From the NCBI GenBank assembly GCA_023105745.1, contig JALGQZ010000016.1, positions 26,157,154-26,221,153 on the forward strand: 64,000 nucleotides of DNA, in the 5' to 3' direction. Source of the DNA: Austropuccinia psidii (lineage: Eukaryota; Basidiomycota; Pucciniomycetes; Pucciniales; Sphaerophragmiaceae). Each line of letters begins with the position of its first letter. Position 1 is the first letter of the stretch. Below, piece after piece: positions 51,601-60,397 of this stretch. Made by a program: the position numbers and the translations under genes. The notes beneath the pieces were generated by a model, which saw only the letters and a program-made list of their open reading frames with translations, was not told the origin of the DNA and ran no database searches.

Positions 51601-53206
51601 TACTGAAGACATCAAAAGAAAAACATTAACAAAGCTTATCTCACCTATTAAAGCTTTGAAGTCCCTTTCAAAGGGAATATTTAAGAATAATTGGAAGTCA
51701 AGTATCAAGCCAGTTGTAACAATAGTTAGTGTCAGCTCAGAATCTAAAAGTTTAAGTTCTCAAATTGATAGATCAGCACTCAAATCATTAAAAGAAGTTT
51801 CCTTCAAGAATAACATTTCCAAAAAGCAGGACAGTATTACTCAAAACCACCTTATAGTTCAGGAGGAAAATATTGATATAATTCCAAAATCTGAAGAATC
51901 TGAAAGTGTAAATGAAATTTTGAAAGATACTATGAGAAACTCACACCATAATAAAAATACCTATCCTCAAGAAATTTCAGCATCTAATGAAGGAGCAAGT
52001 AAGACAATTAATAAACATAATTTTCATCAAAGTGAATCAGTTCTTCCACAAGAGTTAATTGATCCATCACTCAGATTCAACCAAGTACTTATAACAGGAG
52101 CTACCCACAAAAAGAAATTTAATAATTTTGAGAAGTCACAACCTTCTTTTCCCTCAAATTTTGAAAACATTGATCCTAGAATTCTGATGGAAGGAATTAG
52201 TGGTGAAAATAAATTATACCCTAATATAGAAAATATTGATCCAAGACTTATTAGAGAAGAATTAGACTTAACAAGATTAATTGAAAGCCCTATAAGGGGA
52301 AATAAACAAAAGCAAGTAAAAAATATGCCTTTATGTCCAGAAGAACAACCTTCAAAAATAGATGTACATGGTTACACCTTGAGAAAAGAAGATATGGAAT
52401 GCAGTATAGAAAAAAATATGCAACTCAAAACATTGAAGAATGAATTTAAAGAAGGAATAAACTTATTTGGACAAATTGACATACAACAAGAATTAAATAA
52501 ACCAAAGCCCTTACACCCTGAAGAGAAATTCTCTGGGAAAGCTCACAATAACTATAATATTGAAAAAGAAATTAATTCAAGATTTAAGAAGCTTAAATCC
52601 ATTAGAAATAATGCCACAAATGAATACATAAAAAATAAGATACACTCACCCAATATCTTAGAAAAACATCTTTCTGGATCAGGATATGAGAATGAAGCAG
52701 GATTATTTTGTCAAATGGAAACACAAGAAGCTGAAGATGAACATAAACTTATACTTACTGAAGAAGAATTCCCTTGGGAAGGTTATACAAATTGGCAACC
52801 TCTTAGAAATGCCAACCTTGAGGATCACAATAAAAAGAATTCTAGGGACAACTTTGAATGTGCAAACCAACATGTCAAGTGGTTGGAAGATATTAGTACA
52901 TCAAGGAAGAATGAATCAAAGAGAATCAAAGATAAAAGTAGCAAAAAGAAGAAGAAGACTAAGGAAGAAAAGGAATATTTTTGGATAACCCAGAATAAAA
53001 AGATATGCCCATGTTTGCAAGCCCATTTGGCAAGGCAATATCAAATTTCAATACAAAAAGAGGATTGGACGGAAAATAATGATAGAAATGGAAAAATTAT
53101 CCAAGATTACAGTGATAATAATGAAGATTTTCAAGATCAATATCTCAATGAAGAAAGAAGAAATGAGCTTAAAGCTAAGAAGGCCAAATTCAAGAATAAG
53201 GCTTGA
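48656..53206 (+). CDS. LARD-3 Gag-protease polyprotein (1,516 aa), no polymerase
   Basis: An uninterrupted ORF. Residues about 130-320 form a gypsy-type Gag capsid region (NLNFDGEEVEKF, then a WxQLRKDLITKWG motif). A CCHC zinc knuckle lies at residues 445-458 (Cys445, Cys448, His453, Cys458). A retropepsin-like aspartic protease centres on ALVDTGSELNIIP (Asp762-Thr763-Gly764) and has a second conserved part, VLGRPFL, about 80 residues on. After about residue 880 there is no reverse transcriptase, RNase H or integrase; the last ~640 residues are charged, Asn/Lys/Glu-rich, with degenerate internal repeats (ENIDPRxLxE twice; LxPEE-like blocks three times) and a Lys-rich tail. The frame is also open upstream to 48374 but without another ATG, so 48656 is the first possible start. 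It should assemble particles and process itself; the intact frame suggests selection or youth. Confidence 0.9.
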   Translation: MNQQSTSDFPPLPEDTVEGQYAEESEEEDQTVQIQSLMKQTQDLLLTQSKKKGKRREQKSYTPGASPSEQTLPRHVRPEDSQISPTPGPRETSTPVTEPRTQNIPRRVFVTTPNNPSPLQQKFTRQERPVVKIKAKDYNLNFDGEEVEKFIKKVERIAQIEGATDEDLAMQMAFWTTNQKVSDAIEAMPGYEEGNWTQLRKDLITKWGRVEPERRYRKDSLMKLFNDTQEDGGIGSLSQYKKFMGEYETIVTYLLRYRYIPQDNMFHEDLFDCLSADIKGAISKEMIKDNVMVRAEDGGYLIPPMKILKKYIEQELEARILVTKRFSSSRDTGRNFTENKKKAHFKEEVFPGMNEAFNKMKEITESLKEKKMETRKQAQGENEDFKKFMTQLEELKSLSKPQIGGVTNNQSNNQQSKTRNDFPPFSQRHVPYAPAQNIPKPYLKCYYCLEEGHSVNRCSYLFEDQNKKWVSRQGGGFLYPNWQRVPTDGKTAPKKLVEDFAKDLEELTKKMKEDEAKEALPKPNPMNIIQLKKDDSATSIAKVENWGSWKPPTISSANEPLLNNYGLRNTKERNSRAENTNKDALRSHSKVKTPINKRPNIPGAYIEDEQKEEEKTIIPTKYKKPQQVQNEKEIPLQEPKGDQTENNQEPMKKVNERKIVKEEKLDIQEIMAQIIKKVLDQKINLTLEQILVMSPKFFTQLKNLSEEEKRSINSIDTKEIQTKLINHHLGNYEQPKLHYACPLGFMQVYLGEEGHEIMALVDTGSELNIIPEDSEIKAGLTTRSLNMNLRGIGGHCTSIVGLAEFTPITLVTGEERNIHLFVARGAVHTVLGRPFLADNNIRLDFSQQKGEIFSYIEPDGRRLCLPIFSPQKVGWREDPPAGMETCAVSQLEYWQELPKENELKPKNQDKFQENSHQVLDSEEVKDSKDKVKIDEELAPINTEEFNSKIKEQNPSGILASRKGNGNTCSQIAQAIKSYNFKNTEDIKRKTLTKLISPIKALKSLSKGIFKNNWKSSIKPVVTIVSVSSESKSLSSQIDRSALKSLKEVSFKNNISKKQDSITQNHLIVQEENIDIIPKSEESESVNEILKDTMRNSHHNKNTYPQEISASNEGASKTINKHNFHQSESVLPQELIDPSLRFNQVLITGATHKKKFNNFEKSQPSFPSNFENIDPRILMEGISGENKLYPNIENIDPRLIREELDLTRLIESPIRGNKQKQVKNMPLCPEEQPSKIDVHGYTLRKEDMECSIEKNMQLKTLKNEFKEGINLFGQIDIQQELNKPKPLHPEEKFSGKAHNNYNIEKEINSRFKKLKSIRNNATNEYIKNKIHSPNILEKHLSGSGYENEAGLFCQMETQEAEDEHKLILTEEEFPWEGYTNWQPLRNANLEDHNKKNSRDNFECANQHVKWLEDISTSRKNESKRIKDKSSKKKKKTKEEKEYFWITQNKKICPCLQAHLARQYQISIQKEDWTENNDRNGKIIQDYSDNNEDFQDQYLNEERRNELKAKKAKFKNKA

Positions 53207-55139
53207 CAACAAATCTTCACATTATCAATGAATTTTTTATTATAATAACAAAGTTTCTTTTTCTTATATCATAAATTTTAGTCTTATTCTAGTATTAAAT
53301 ATCCATAAAAAATATATAAAAATGCATAAAAAATATAAAAAATATCAAATATAAAAAATATAAAAAATATATCAAAAAAAAAAGTGTCAAGTGTATCAGT
53401 ATTATTATTCCATGTTATCTTATGTATTAGTATAAAAAAATAACTCAACTAAAAAATTAGGGTGGGTGTCTATTTCTTAAATCCATCCTTTATGATTTAA
53501 GTTTTTGGGATGAAATTATGGGGAATTTCAATTTTACTCTATAATTTAACCCTCATCAATATTAAATATCATAATTAATAATATCAACTCACTCAAGAAT
53601 TCAAGGCAAGGTGAAGACTCAAAGAAATAAATCAAGAATGTTTCACTGCAAGATTTAAAGAAGTCAAATAATGAAATACAAAATTTAAGGAATATACAAG
53701 TATGGCCAAACAAAACACACAGCCTCACAATACATATAGCAAGAGGGGTGACCAGTTTTGTTTATGGTTATTTTTTATTCAAATTATATTTATTTATTGG
53801 TTCATTTTTTTACAAATTACTAGTCACCCCCTTTCTTACAAGAGAAATTTTGAAAATAATCAAGATAATAAAGCAAGATTAAAATAACAATAGCAATTTA
53901 TAAGAACAAGCATTAAGAAGATCAAAGTCACCCAGAAAAATCAACAATAAATATCAATAACCTCATTGGTTTTAGTATTCTCAAATAATTATTAAATTAA
54001 AATAATAAAGAAAAAAAAATAAAGAATATATAATCAAAGGGATAACTGGCCAGGTTAAACCCAAATGAAAATATTTCTTTATACAATTAATTCTTTTTTT
54101 ATTAATTTGTTTTGGATATTCAAAATGTCTTATTATAAAAGACACAAAAATTATCTTTTTCTTCTGGGGATAAGGGAGAAAAACACCTCCTTTCATATTA
54201 AAGATGGAGCAATCTTCTTCTACCCACAATTTGGCCCTTAAACCTTTCATATATCAAAGGCTATGCAGGTTCTAATTATACATCTTATCACACTTTAACC
54301 CCATTTCAAATTTAATTCCCAAAGAATAAACTGCATAAAATTAAATCCACCCTATATTGATTGATTTACATGATTAAATTAAACTTCAATTTTAATTCTA
54401 ACACAAAAAAAAAATTAATTAATGAATTTAATCCCATATTGTTTGGTTAAATTAATTAATAACTTCACTCAACTAAAACAAAAACTCAATTCAAATTAAT
54501 TGAACTTTAATTCAATTTAAAAACATATAAAAAAAAAATCTTACTTAATTTGACCTCATATTATTTGGTTAATTAAATCTTAAACCCACTCTAAATTCAA
54601 TTAAAGTAATAATAATAACGCATAAATTAAATCAACCTTATATTGATTTATTTTCAAAAGGTTAATTAAAACTTTAATTTCATTTCAATAATTTTAATTA
54701 ATTTAATCTTAGGTTATTTGGTTAAATTAATTCTTAATATAACTAAACCAATACTTAAAAAAAAAAAAAAAGAGGAAAACATAATAATGAATCAAGGGGA
54801 CTTAATTCATTTATACATTTACTTTAACAACTTATATCATAATCATTTCGTAAAGCAAAGAAATTCCAATATTTTAAATTTATAAATTACAAAAATAAAA
54901 AATAAAAAAAAAAAAGAAAATGTTCAAATAGTTTTTTTTTATTATTTATTTATTTTATTTTAACTCTTTACCATATATTGCACACAGAGATTGAAAATAG
55001 ATCCATAACACCCTAGGTTTTGGGTGGTTCTTATTTGCTGTTTTATTTCATTTTTTTACTTATTTATTTTTTTTCGTTTACTATTTCCAATATATATAAA
55101 AAATAAAAAAAAAAGTATAAACAATTAGATGAACAAAAC
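53207..55139. repeat. Non-coding AT-rich part of LARD-3 with diffuse repeats
   Basis: No coding region. Between about 54330 and 54760 there are diverged repeats: TTTGGTTAAATTAATT-type blocks at 54424-54460, 54547-54580 and 54701-54735, alternating with AAATCxACCxTATATTGATT blocks at about 54343 and 54627. Around 53300-53380 there is a short ATATAAAAA-type array. Confidence 0.5.
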
Positions 55140-56042
55140 TCACTCGGCCAAATAGTTTAAAACCTCTACTAAGGCCTGCAAGGAAGCTCGAAGACCGGAT
55201 AAGGACCCATAATCGCCCGCATTATCGGGATGGTTCTGAACGTAATCGTAAAAGTCGCGGCAGTAGCGACAAAATAGGCGGTCGAATACATCGAAAAGTT
55301 GACGTAATTCGGAATTAGAATTGGAAGAGGTCGTAGCCGAAATGGATATACTATCAGAAGAAGAAAGGGCAGCGACAGTTGCGATGGAATGAGAGGCAAG
55401 ATTGTCGACTAAAGCTGGAGGGGAGGAATGACCATTGGTCGTTGGTAAAGGATTGTTGGAACGAGGCCAAGTGAGTACGGAGCCAGAAAAGGGAGTAACG
55501 TTGGTGGGTGGCGAAATACTAGCAGCGTTCGTGTTTGGCTCAGCGTTTTGGATACAACGAATCGTGTATCGATAACCACCATGGAGGATAGCGATGATTT
55601 CGTGACCATTCTCATCAATATAAACGGATAACGCAAAAGAGGACATTTTTTTTCGGGTTAGTTTCTTTACTTAAAATAATAGTAAAAAAAAGGGAAAGGA
55701 GGAAAAGGATTTAAAGAAAAAAAAAAAAAAAGGTAAAAAAAACGGACGAACCACGCCGCTCGCGAATACATCCCTCCCCTACAAACAAACTCCAAACAGG
55801 CCTACGGCGATCATGCATCTTAATGGGTGCTGCAAGTAAAAAAAAACAACAACGACAGACAAACAAACAAAACAAAAGGCAAATATTAACTGTAGGTAAT
55901 GCAGTAAATGGAGATAGAAAAGTGAGAAAAGGAGTAGGAACTCACCTGAACTAGACCATTCTCCAACAGAAGAACCCCAAAGGACATAATGTAGAGGACC
56001 AAGGTGGGATATGACAGCTGACTGTGATTTGGGTGGCGTCAA
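55140..56042 (-). CDS. Captured host-like gene of unknown function inside LARD-3
   Basis: Antisense to the element. Proposed exons: 55946-56042, 55752-55829 and 55140-55669. Introns of 116 bases (CAG/GTGAGT ... TTGCAG) and 82 bases (GTG/GTTCGT ... TTTTAAG) leave one frame through all three; the second donor is the same GTTCGT used in UTP18. The total is 234 codons. The second intron is the weaker one; translation could instead start at the ATG at 55646, giving 168 residues. The C-terminal ~55 residues (from ELRQLFDVFDRLF) look like a folded helical segment with FCRYCRDF, preceded by a Ser/Thr/Asn-rich linker. I recognise no family. Base and codon use, with many CG dinucleotides, are quite unlike the flanking retrotransposon, pointing to an origin in a host gene. 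Functionality unknown. Confidence 0.6.
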
Positions 56043-56290
56043 AAGGAAATTGAACGATAGATAGATAAGAGGATGAAGGCGCCGAAAAAAAAAGAGGCGT
56101 AATTGAAAAGCAAAGAAGAATGATATATATACAAATAAAAAAAAATAATAAACAAAACAGAAATAGGATAAAAAAATAAAAAAAGAGAATAAATATAATA
56201 AAATTAAGAGTAAAGAGGAAATAGAAAACCGCGGCGAGTGGAGATAAGAAGTAGAGTTGGTTTATTTTGGAGTATCCACACCCAGCTACT
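56043..56290 (-). promoter_or_regulatory. Probable captured upstream region of the host-like gene
   Basis: About 250 bases upstream of the first ATG contain several GC-rich patches (GGCGCC, CCGCGGCG, GGAGTATCCACACCC) unlike the rest of the element. They end sharply at the AT-rich array from 56290, which probably marks the edge of the captured segment. Promoter role is inferred. Confidence 0.35.
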
Positions 56291-57400
56291 TCAAAAAAAA
56301 AAACTTATTATTTAAATTAAATAAAAAAAAAATATTATTATTATATAAATTAAATTAAATTTATTATTGTTAAATAAATAAAAAATATTAACATTATTTA
56401 AATTAAAAAAAAATATATTTTTATTTATTTAAAATAAAAATTATTATTATTTATATTAAATTAATTTTATTATTATTATTTATATTAAATTAAATTTATC
56501 ATTATTATTTATATCAAATTACATATATTATTATTATTTATATTAAATTAAATTGGTTATTATAAAAAAAAAAGTATCATTATTATTTATATTAAATTAA
56601 ATTTATTATCAAAAAAAAAATAAAACTAAAAAAAAATAAAAAAAATATCATTGTTCTTTATATTAAATTTTATTTATTATTTAAAAACAAACAAAATACA
56701 TAAATTTATTATAATTATTTACAATAAACCAAAAAAAATATTATTATTCATTTTAAATTAAATTTATTATCATTAGTTAAATTAAATTAAAAAAAATTTA
56801 TTATTATTTAAATGAAATTAAACATATTATTATTATTTAACTTATATTAAATTTATTATTATAATTTTTATTAAATTAAAATTTATTATTAGCATTTATA
56901 TTGAATTAAAACTTATTATTATAATTTATAATAAATTGAAATTTATTATTATTATTTATATTAAATTAAACATATTATTATAAAAGTAATATTATTCTTA
57001 TTTATATTGAATTCAATTTATTATTATAAAAAAAAAAAAAATATATATATTTTTATTATTAAATTAATTTTATTATTAAAAAATAAATAAATAAAAATTA
57101 TTATTATTTATATTAAATTAAATTTTTATTATTATTTAAATTAATTCTAAAATATCATTATTATTAATATTAAAAGTAATATATTCTTATTATTTACATT
57201 GAATTAAATATATTACTATTATTACTTATATTAAATTAAATTTATTATTAAATATATGTATATATATATATATATATATTATTATTATTTATATTAGATT
57301 GAAAGCATTATCATTATCTATATTAAATTTATAATTATTATTTATATTAAATTCAATTTATTATTATAAAAAATAGGACAAATAAATTAAAATTAGGTTA
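56291..57400. repeat. Degenerate AT-only array in LARD-3
   Basis: About 1.1 kb built almost only of A and T, dominated by variants of TTATTATTATTTATATTAAA with unit spacing near 30-40 bases and short poly-A interruptions. A (TA)n run lies at about 57250-57280. It looks like an expanded, then eroded, simple satellite. Confidence 0.75.
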
Positions 57401-57404
57401 TAAT

Positions 57405-57735
57405 TATTAAATGGAGATGGGGGTGTCAATCAGCAATGACAATAACCATATAAAAGGCCACCCACCATTAATAATGATTAATATAATTACATAATATACC
57501 TTATTATTATTTTTCATCATCTATATGACTTGATATCAATTTTATTATTAGCTTTTATTACTTACTTATATTATTATTATTACTTATTATTATCTTACTA
57601 TTATTATATTATTATTTCTTTAATAAATTATAATAATAAAAAAAAACCACATCATATATTGATATAAAATTATATTTATTTTAATTATTATATAAAGTAG
57701 ATATGATGGTACAATTATTAAATGGAGAGGGGATG
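57405..57735 (+). repeat. Upstream copies of the LARD-3 polypurine-tract motif
   Basis: ATTAAATGGAGATGGGGGTG (about 57406-57425) and ATTAAATGGAGAGGGGATGG (about 57716-57735) closely match the true polypurine tract ATTAAATGGAGAGGGGGATG at 58345-58364. Three copies lie within 960 bases, all on the + strand. Confidence 0.65.
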
Positions 57736-57815
57736 GCCCCACCATTTAAGGTTAATTTCAGCAAAAACAAAAACAAGAACAAAGAACAACCCAACCAGAA
57801 GAACAAAATAAAAAG

Positions 57816-58010
57816 AATAGGTCCTAGATAAGACCTTAAACTGTCCAAATATCCCATTTTTTATATTTTACAAACAGAATTACTTCAAGAATAGGTCCTT
57901 GATGAGACCTTAAACTGTCTGAAGAAATTATTTATTATTATTTTTTATCAAGTATCACTTCAAATAACTCAAGAAATGGTCTTTAGTATGACCCTAAAAC
58001 TGCATTATTA
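57816..58010 (+). repeat. Three imperfect repeats of 74-84 bp
   Basis: Units start at 57816, 57890 and 57973. The core is AATAGGTCCT-x4-AAGACC then TTAAACTGTC, with the third copy diverged to AAATGGTCTTTAGTATGACC. Each core can form a short GGTC/GACC stem. Confidence 0.7.
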
Positions 58011-58347
58011 TTCATTAAAATAAAAGAAAAGAAAAGAAAGAAAATAATTTTCTTTTATTCTCAAAATCCTCTTTAACAAAGAAATAAATAAATAAAATGA
58101 AAGATGAAGATCAACCAATAAAAAAAATCAACTATATCAAGATGAAAATGATCAAAATAGTTATATTTCAAACCAAAGTCAAGAAGACAACACAAAAATT
58201 AGAAGCTATGGAGATTCAAAATCAATATAAAGAGCTACAAACAGAAAATATCATTTGAAATTACTAGAATAAATATTTAAAGGAATAAAATATAGCTAAA
58301 TGGAACCAAAATATTTCCCTTGAAACTGGAATGCTGGGGACAGCATT

Positions 58348-58362
58348 AAATGGAGAGGGGGA
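58348..58362 (+). other. LARD-3 polypurine tract
   Basis: AAATGGAGAGGGGGA abuts the 3' LTR directly, as needed for plus-strand priming. Confidence 0.75.
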
Positions 58363-60397
58363 TGTGGTATTCCATACCTTAATGGCCCAGTTTCAAGTGA
58401 AATTTTATTTATAAGGCTATAAAATTGAAGAAATAACAAAGAAAAATCAATAATTAATCAATTATAACAGAGGAATTAAGCAATAAAATGGATTTAAATT
58501 CATCAATATGTATAAACCCATAAGCAAATACTGGAAGAATGGTCCATTTGATTACAAGCATAACAATAAAATAAGGAAAGGAAAAAGACAAGTTAGCAAG
58601 AATGTTTAAGTTACCAGTGAAAAGGGGTATTGTAACACTCAAGTTACCCAAGCTCTGCTCAACCATTGGATTACTCAGCAATGCAGTTATTAAACTGAGG
58701 ACAGTTCAATAAGGAAGAAATTAAAACTGTATTAATCAACAGTCACAAGACAGAAAGAATAAAATCAATTAATTTATGCAAGGAAAATCCATCAAAAAAC
58801 CTTAAATTACACAGCATATCTGTGGAAATACAAGCACAGCCACCTGATAAGCCAGTAAATAGAAATTAAAAACAGAATTAAGTTAGATAAAGAAAAGAAG
58901 AAACTCATACAGGACAAATAGAATCCCCACAATACACAGCATTCTCAACCTACAGCTCAAACAGTGCACAGACCTATGGTGCAATAGCTGTACAAAATCA
59001 TCTCAACCCACCAAGATATGGTGCAACAAACCAAACAAATGGTGCAATACCTTCAATAAATGACACCATCCAAAGTTCCTCAGCAAAGAAAGTTTAGCCA
59101 TATTACATAATCATGCATAAAAAAGTTGCAATCAACTGAAGATAAGGTGCAATATCTTAATCAAATGACACCATCTCAAAATTACTCACCAGCCCAATTC
59201 CCTCAAAGCTGTGCATAATAAAATTAAAGTTTAATTAAAATATAAATGAAGCTTCAGAAATGGTGCAATATACCAAACATATGGTGCAATATCTTGATCA
59301 AGTGACAAAATCTCAAAATTCCTCACCAGCAAAAACATCTCAGATTATATAATCATACATAAATTGGTGCAAAAAACCAAACAAATGATATCTCACCACT
59401 ATAAAGAAATTATCCCAGCCAAAAGAAGTGAAAAATTCAAAGTCCCTTGTTTGTGAGTGCCTCTATGGAGGGCCCAAAGAATATAAAAAGAGGTCCTCTC
59501 TCCCTCATTTTTTCCTTTTTTCCCCATGAATGAATCCAATTAGTTATATACCAAGAAGGAGAATAACTATTCATCCCTTACTAGTAGGTCAATCTAGTTA
59601 TTTTATTAAAGTATTATAGACTTATAAGCTTATTACATAGTGATTTCTAATTAATAGTAGTTAACAAAAGGTCTACTTAATATTATTAATCCACCCTATG
59701 TTTAAATTATTAGTCTTATAATTATAATACTATCAATAATACTCATAATATTGAGTTTATCCCCATAACCTTTACATTATAAAGGAAAAATAGTCTTATT
59801 ATATCTTCATATTAAAAAAAACCAACCTTACAACTATATATTATTATATATAAAAAAGCCCTACCCCTATATTATATTACATCACTTAGATATCTAACAA
59901 ACATCCACTCTATATTTAATAAAATCTTACTAATAAATTATTAAGGGTCTTATTATTAGATTATATTAACAATTAACCTCTCAAACCATTAAGTACTATA
60001 ACATATATAACATCAAATTGAGCTTACCCCTTAAAATATATATTATTACTATTATATTAAATCAACCTCTTATACTATTGAGGTCTTACCCTTAAAATTA
60101 TCTTATATTATTATTTGAAAATTATATTTTATATTTTTTTTAACTTATAAGTTACTTATCTGATTATTGAATAGGTCTGATAGAGACTGCTAAAAAGTCT
60201 TCTCTAGTTGTAAAGCCACAATCTTAAATATTGATTTGTGAGCTCTGTAGGGAGATTGTTTAGTATATTCAGAGGGGCAGCTAAAACACCATTAGCACCC
60301 TTGGTTACAGGATTATTTCAGCAATTCAAAACTGTTTACCTGTGATTTCCCCCTCAAGGACTGCATTATCCAATCCCACACTAAAAGGAGTTCCACA
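58363..60397 (+). repeat. LARD-3 3' LTR (2,035 bp)
   Basis: Same termini (TGTGG...CCACA) and near-identical sequence to the 5' LTR without the nested 1.4-kb insertion, giving the empty-site version of that insertion at about 59275. It is followed by the ATAG duplication. Confidence 0.95.

Larger units (their letters stand above)
44782..60397 (+). mobile_element. LARD-3: 15.6-kb non-autonomous Gag-protease LTR retrotransposon
   Basis: LTRs at 44782-48256 and 58363-60397 start TGTGG and end CCACA. They differ mainly by a 1,439-bp later insertion (with duplication) in the 5' copy; over the shared ~2,035 bases I count only around 20 differences, about 1%. The element is flanked by the 4-bp duplication ATAG (44778-44781 and 60398-60401) within Gypsy-2 gag. 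The internal region has a 1,516-residue Gag-protease ORF, but no reverse transcriptase, RNase H or integrase in any frame. Instead, 53210-58340 carries AT-rich repeats and an antisense host-like gene. It resembles LARD/TR-GAG elements known from plants. I assign it to the Ty3/gypsy type from its Gag and protease; the helper element is not in this window. Confidence 0.9.

Noticed and set aside
55169..55636. Two more minus-strand frames (55169-55399, 55409-55636) in the captured gene region
   Set aside because: They overlap the 168-codon frame in other phases; the longer frame has the better residue composition and connects to the upstream exons in phase.
55779..56042. Single-exon reading of 87 codons
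   Set aside because: Its second half is a run of hydrophobic codons typical of a translated intron, with clear GTGAGT and TTGCAG borders; only the first 32 codons look real.
57405..57430. GGGGGTGTCAA at 57419 as another Harbinger terminus
   Set aside because: Only the first ten bases match; the surrounding sequence matches the polypurine-tract repeat instead.
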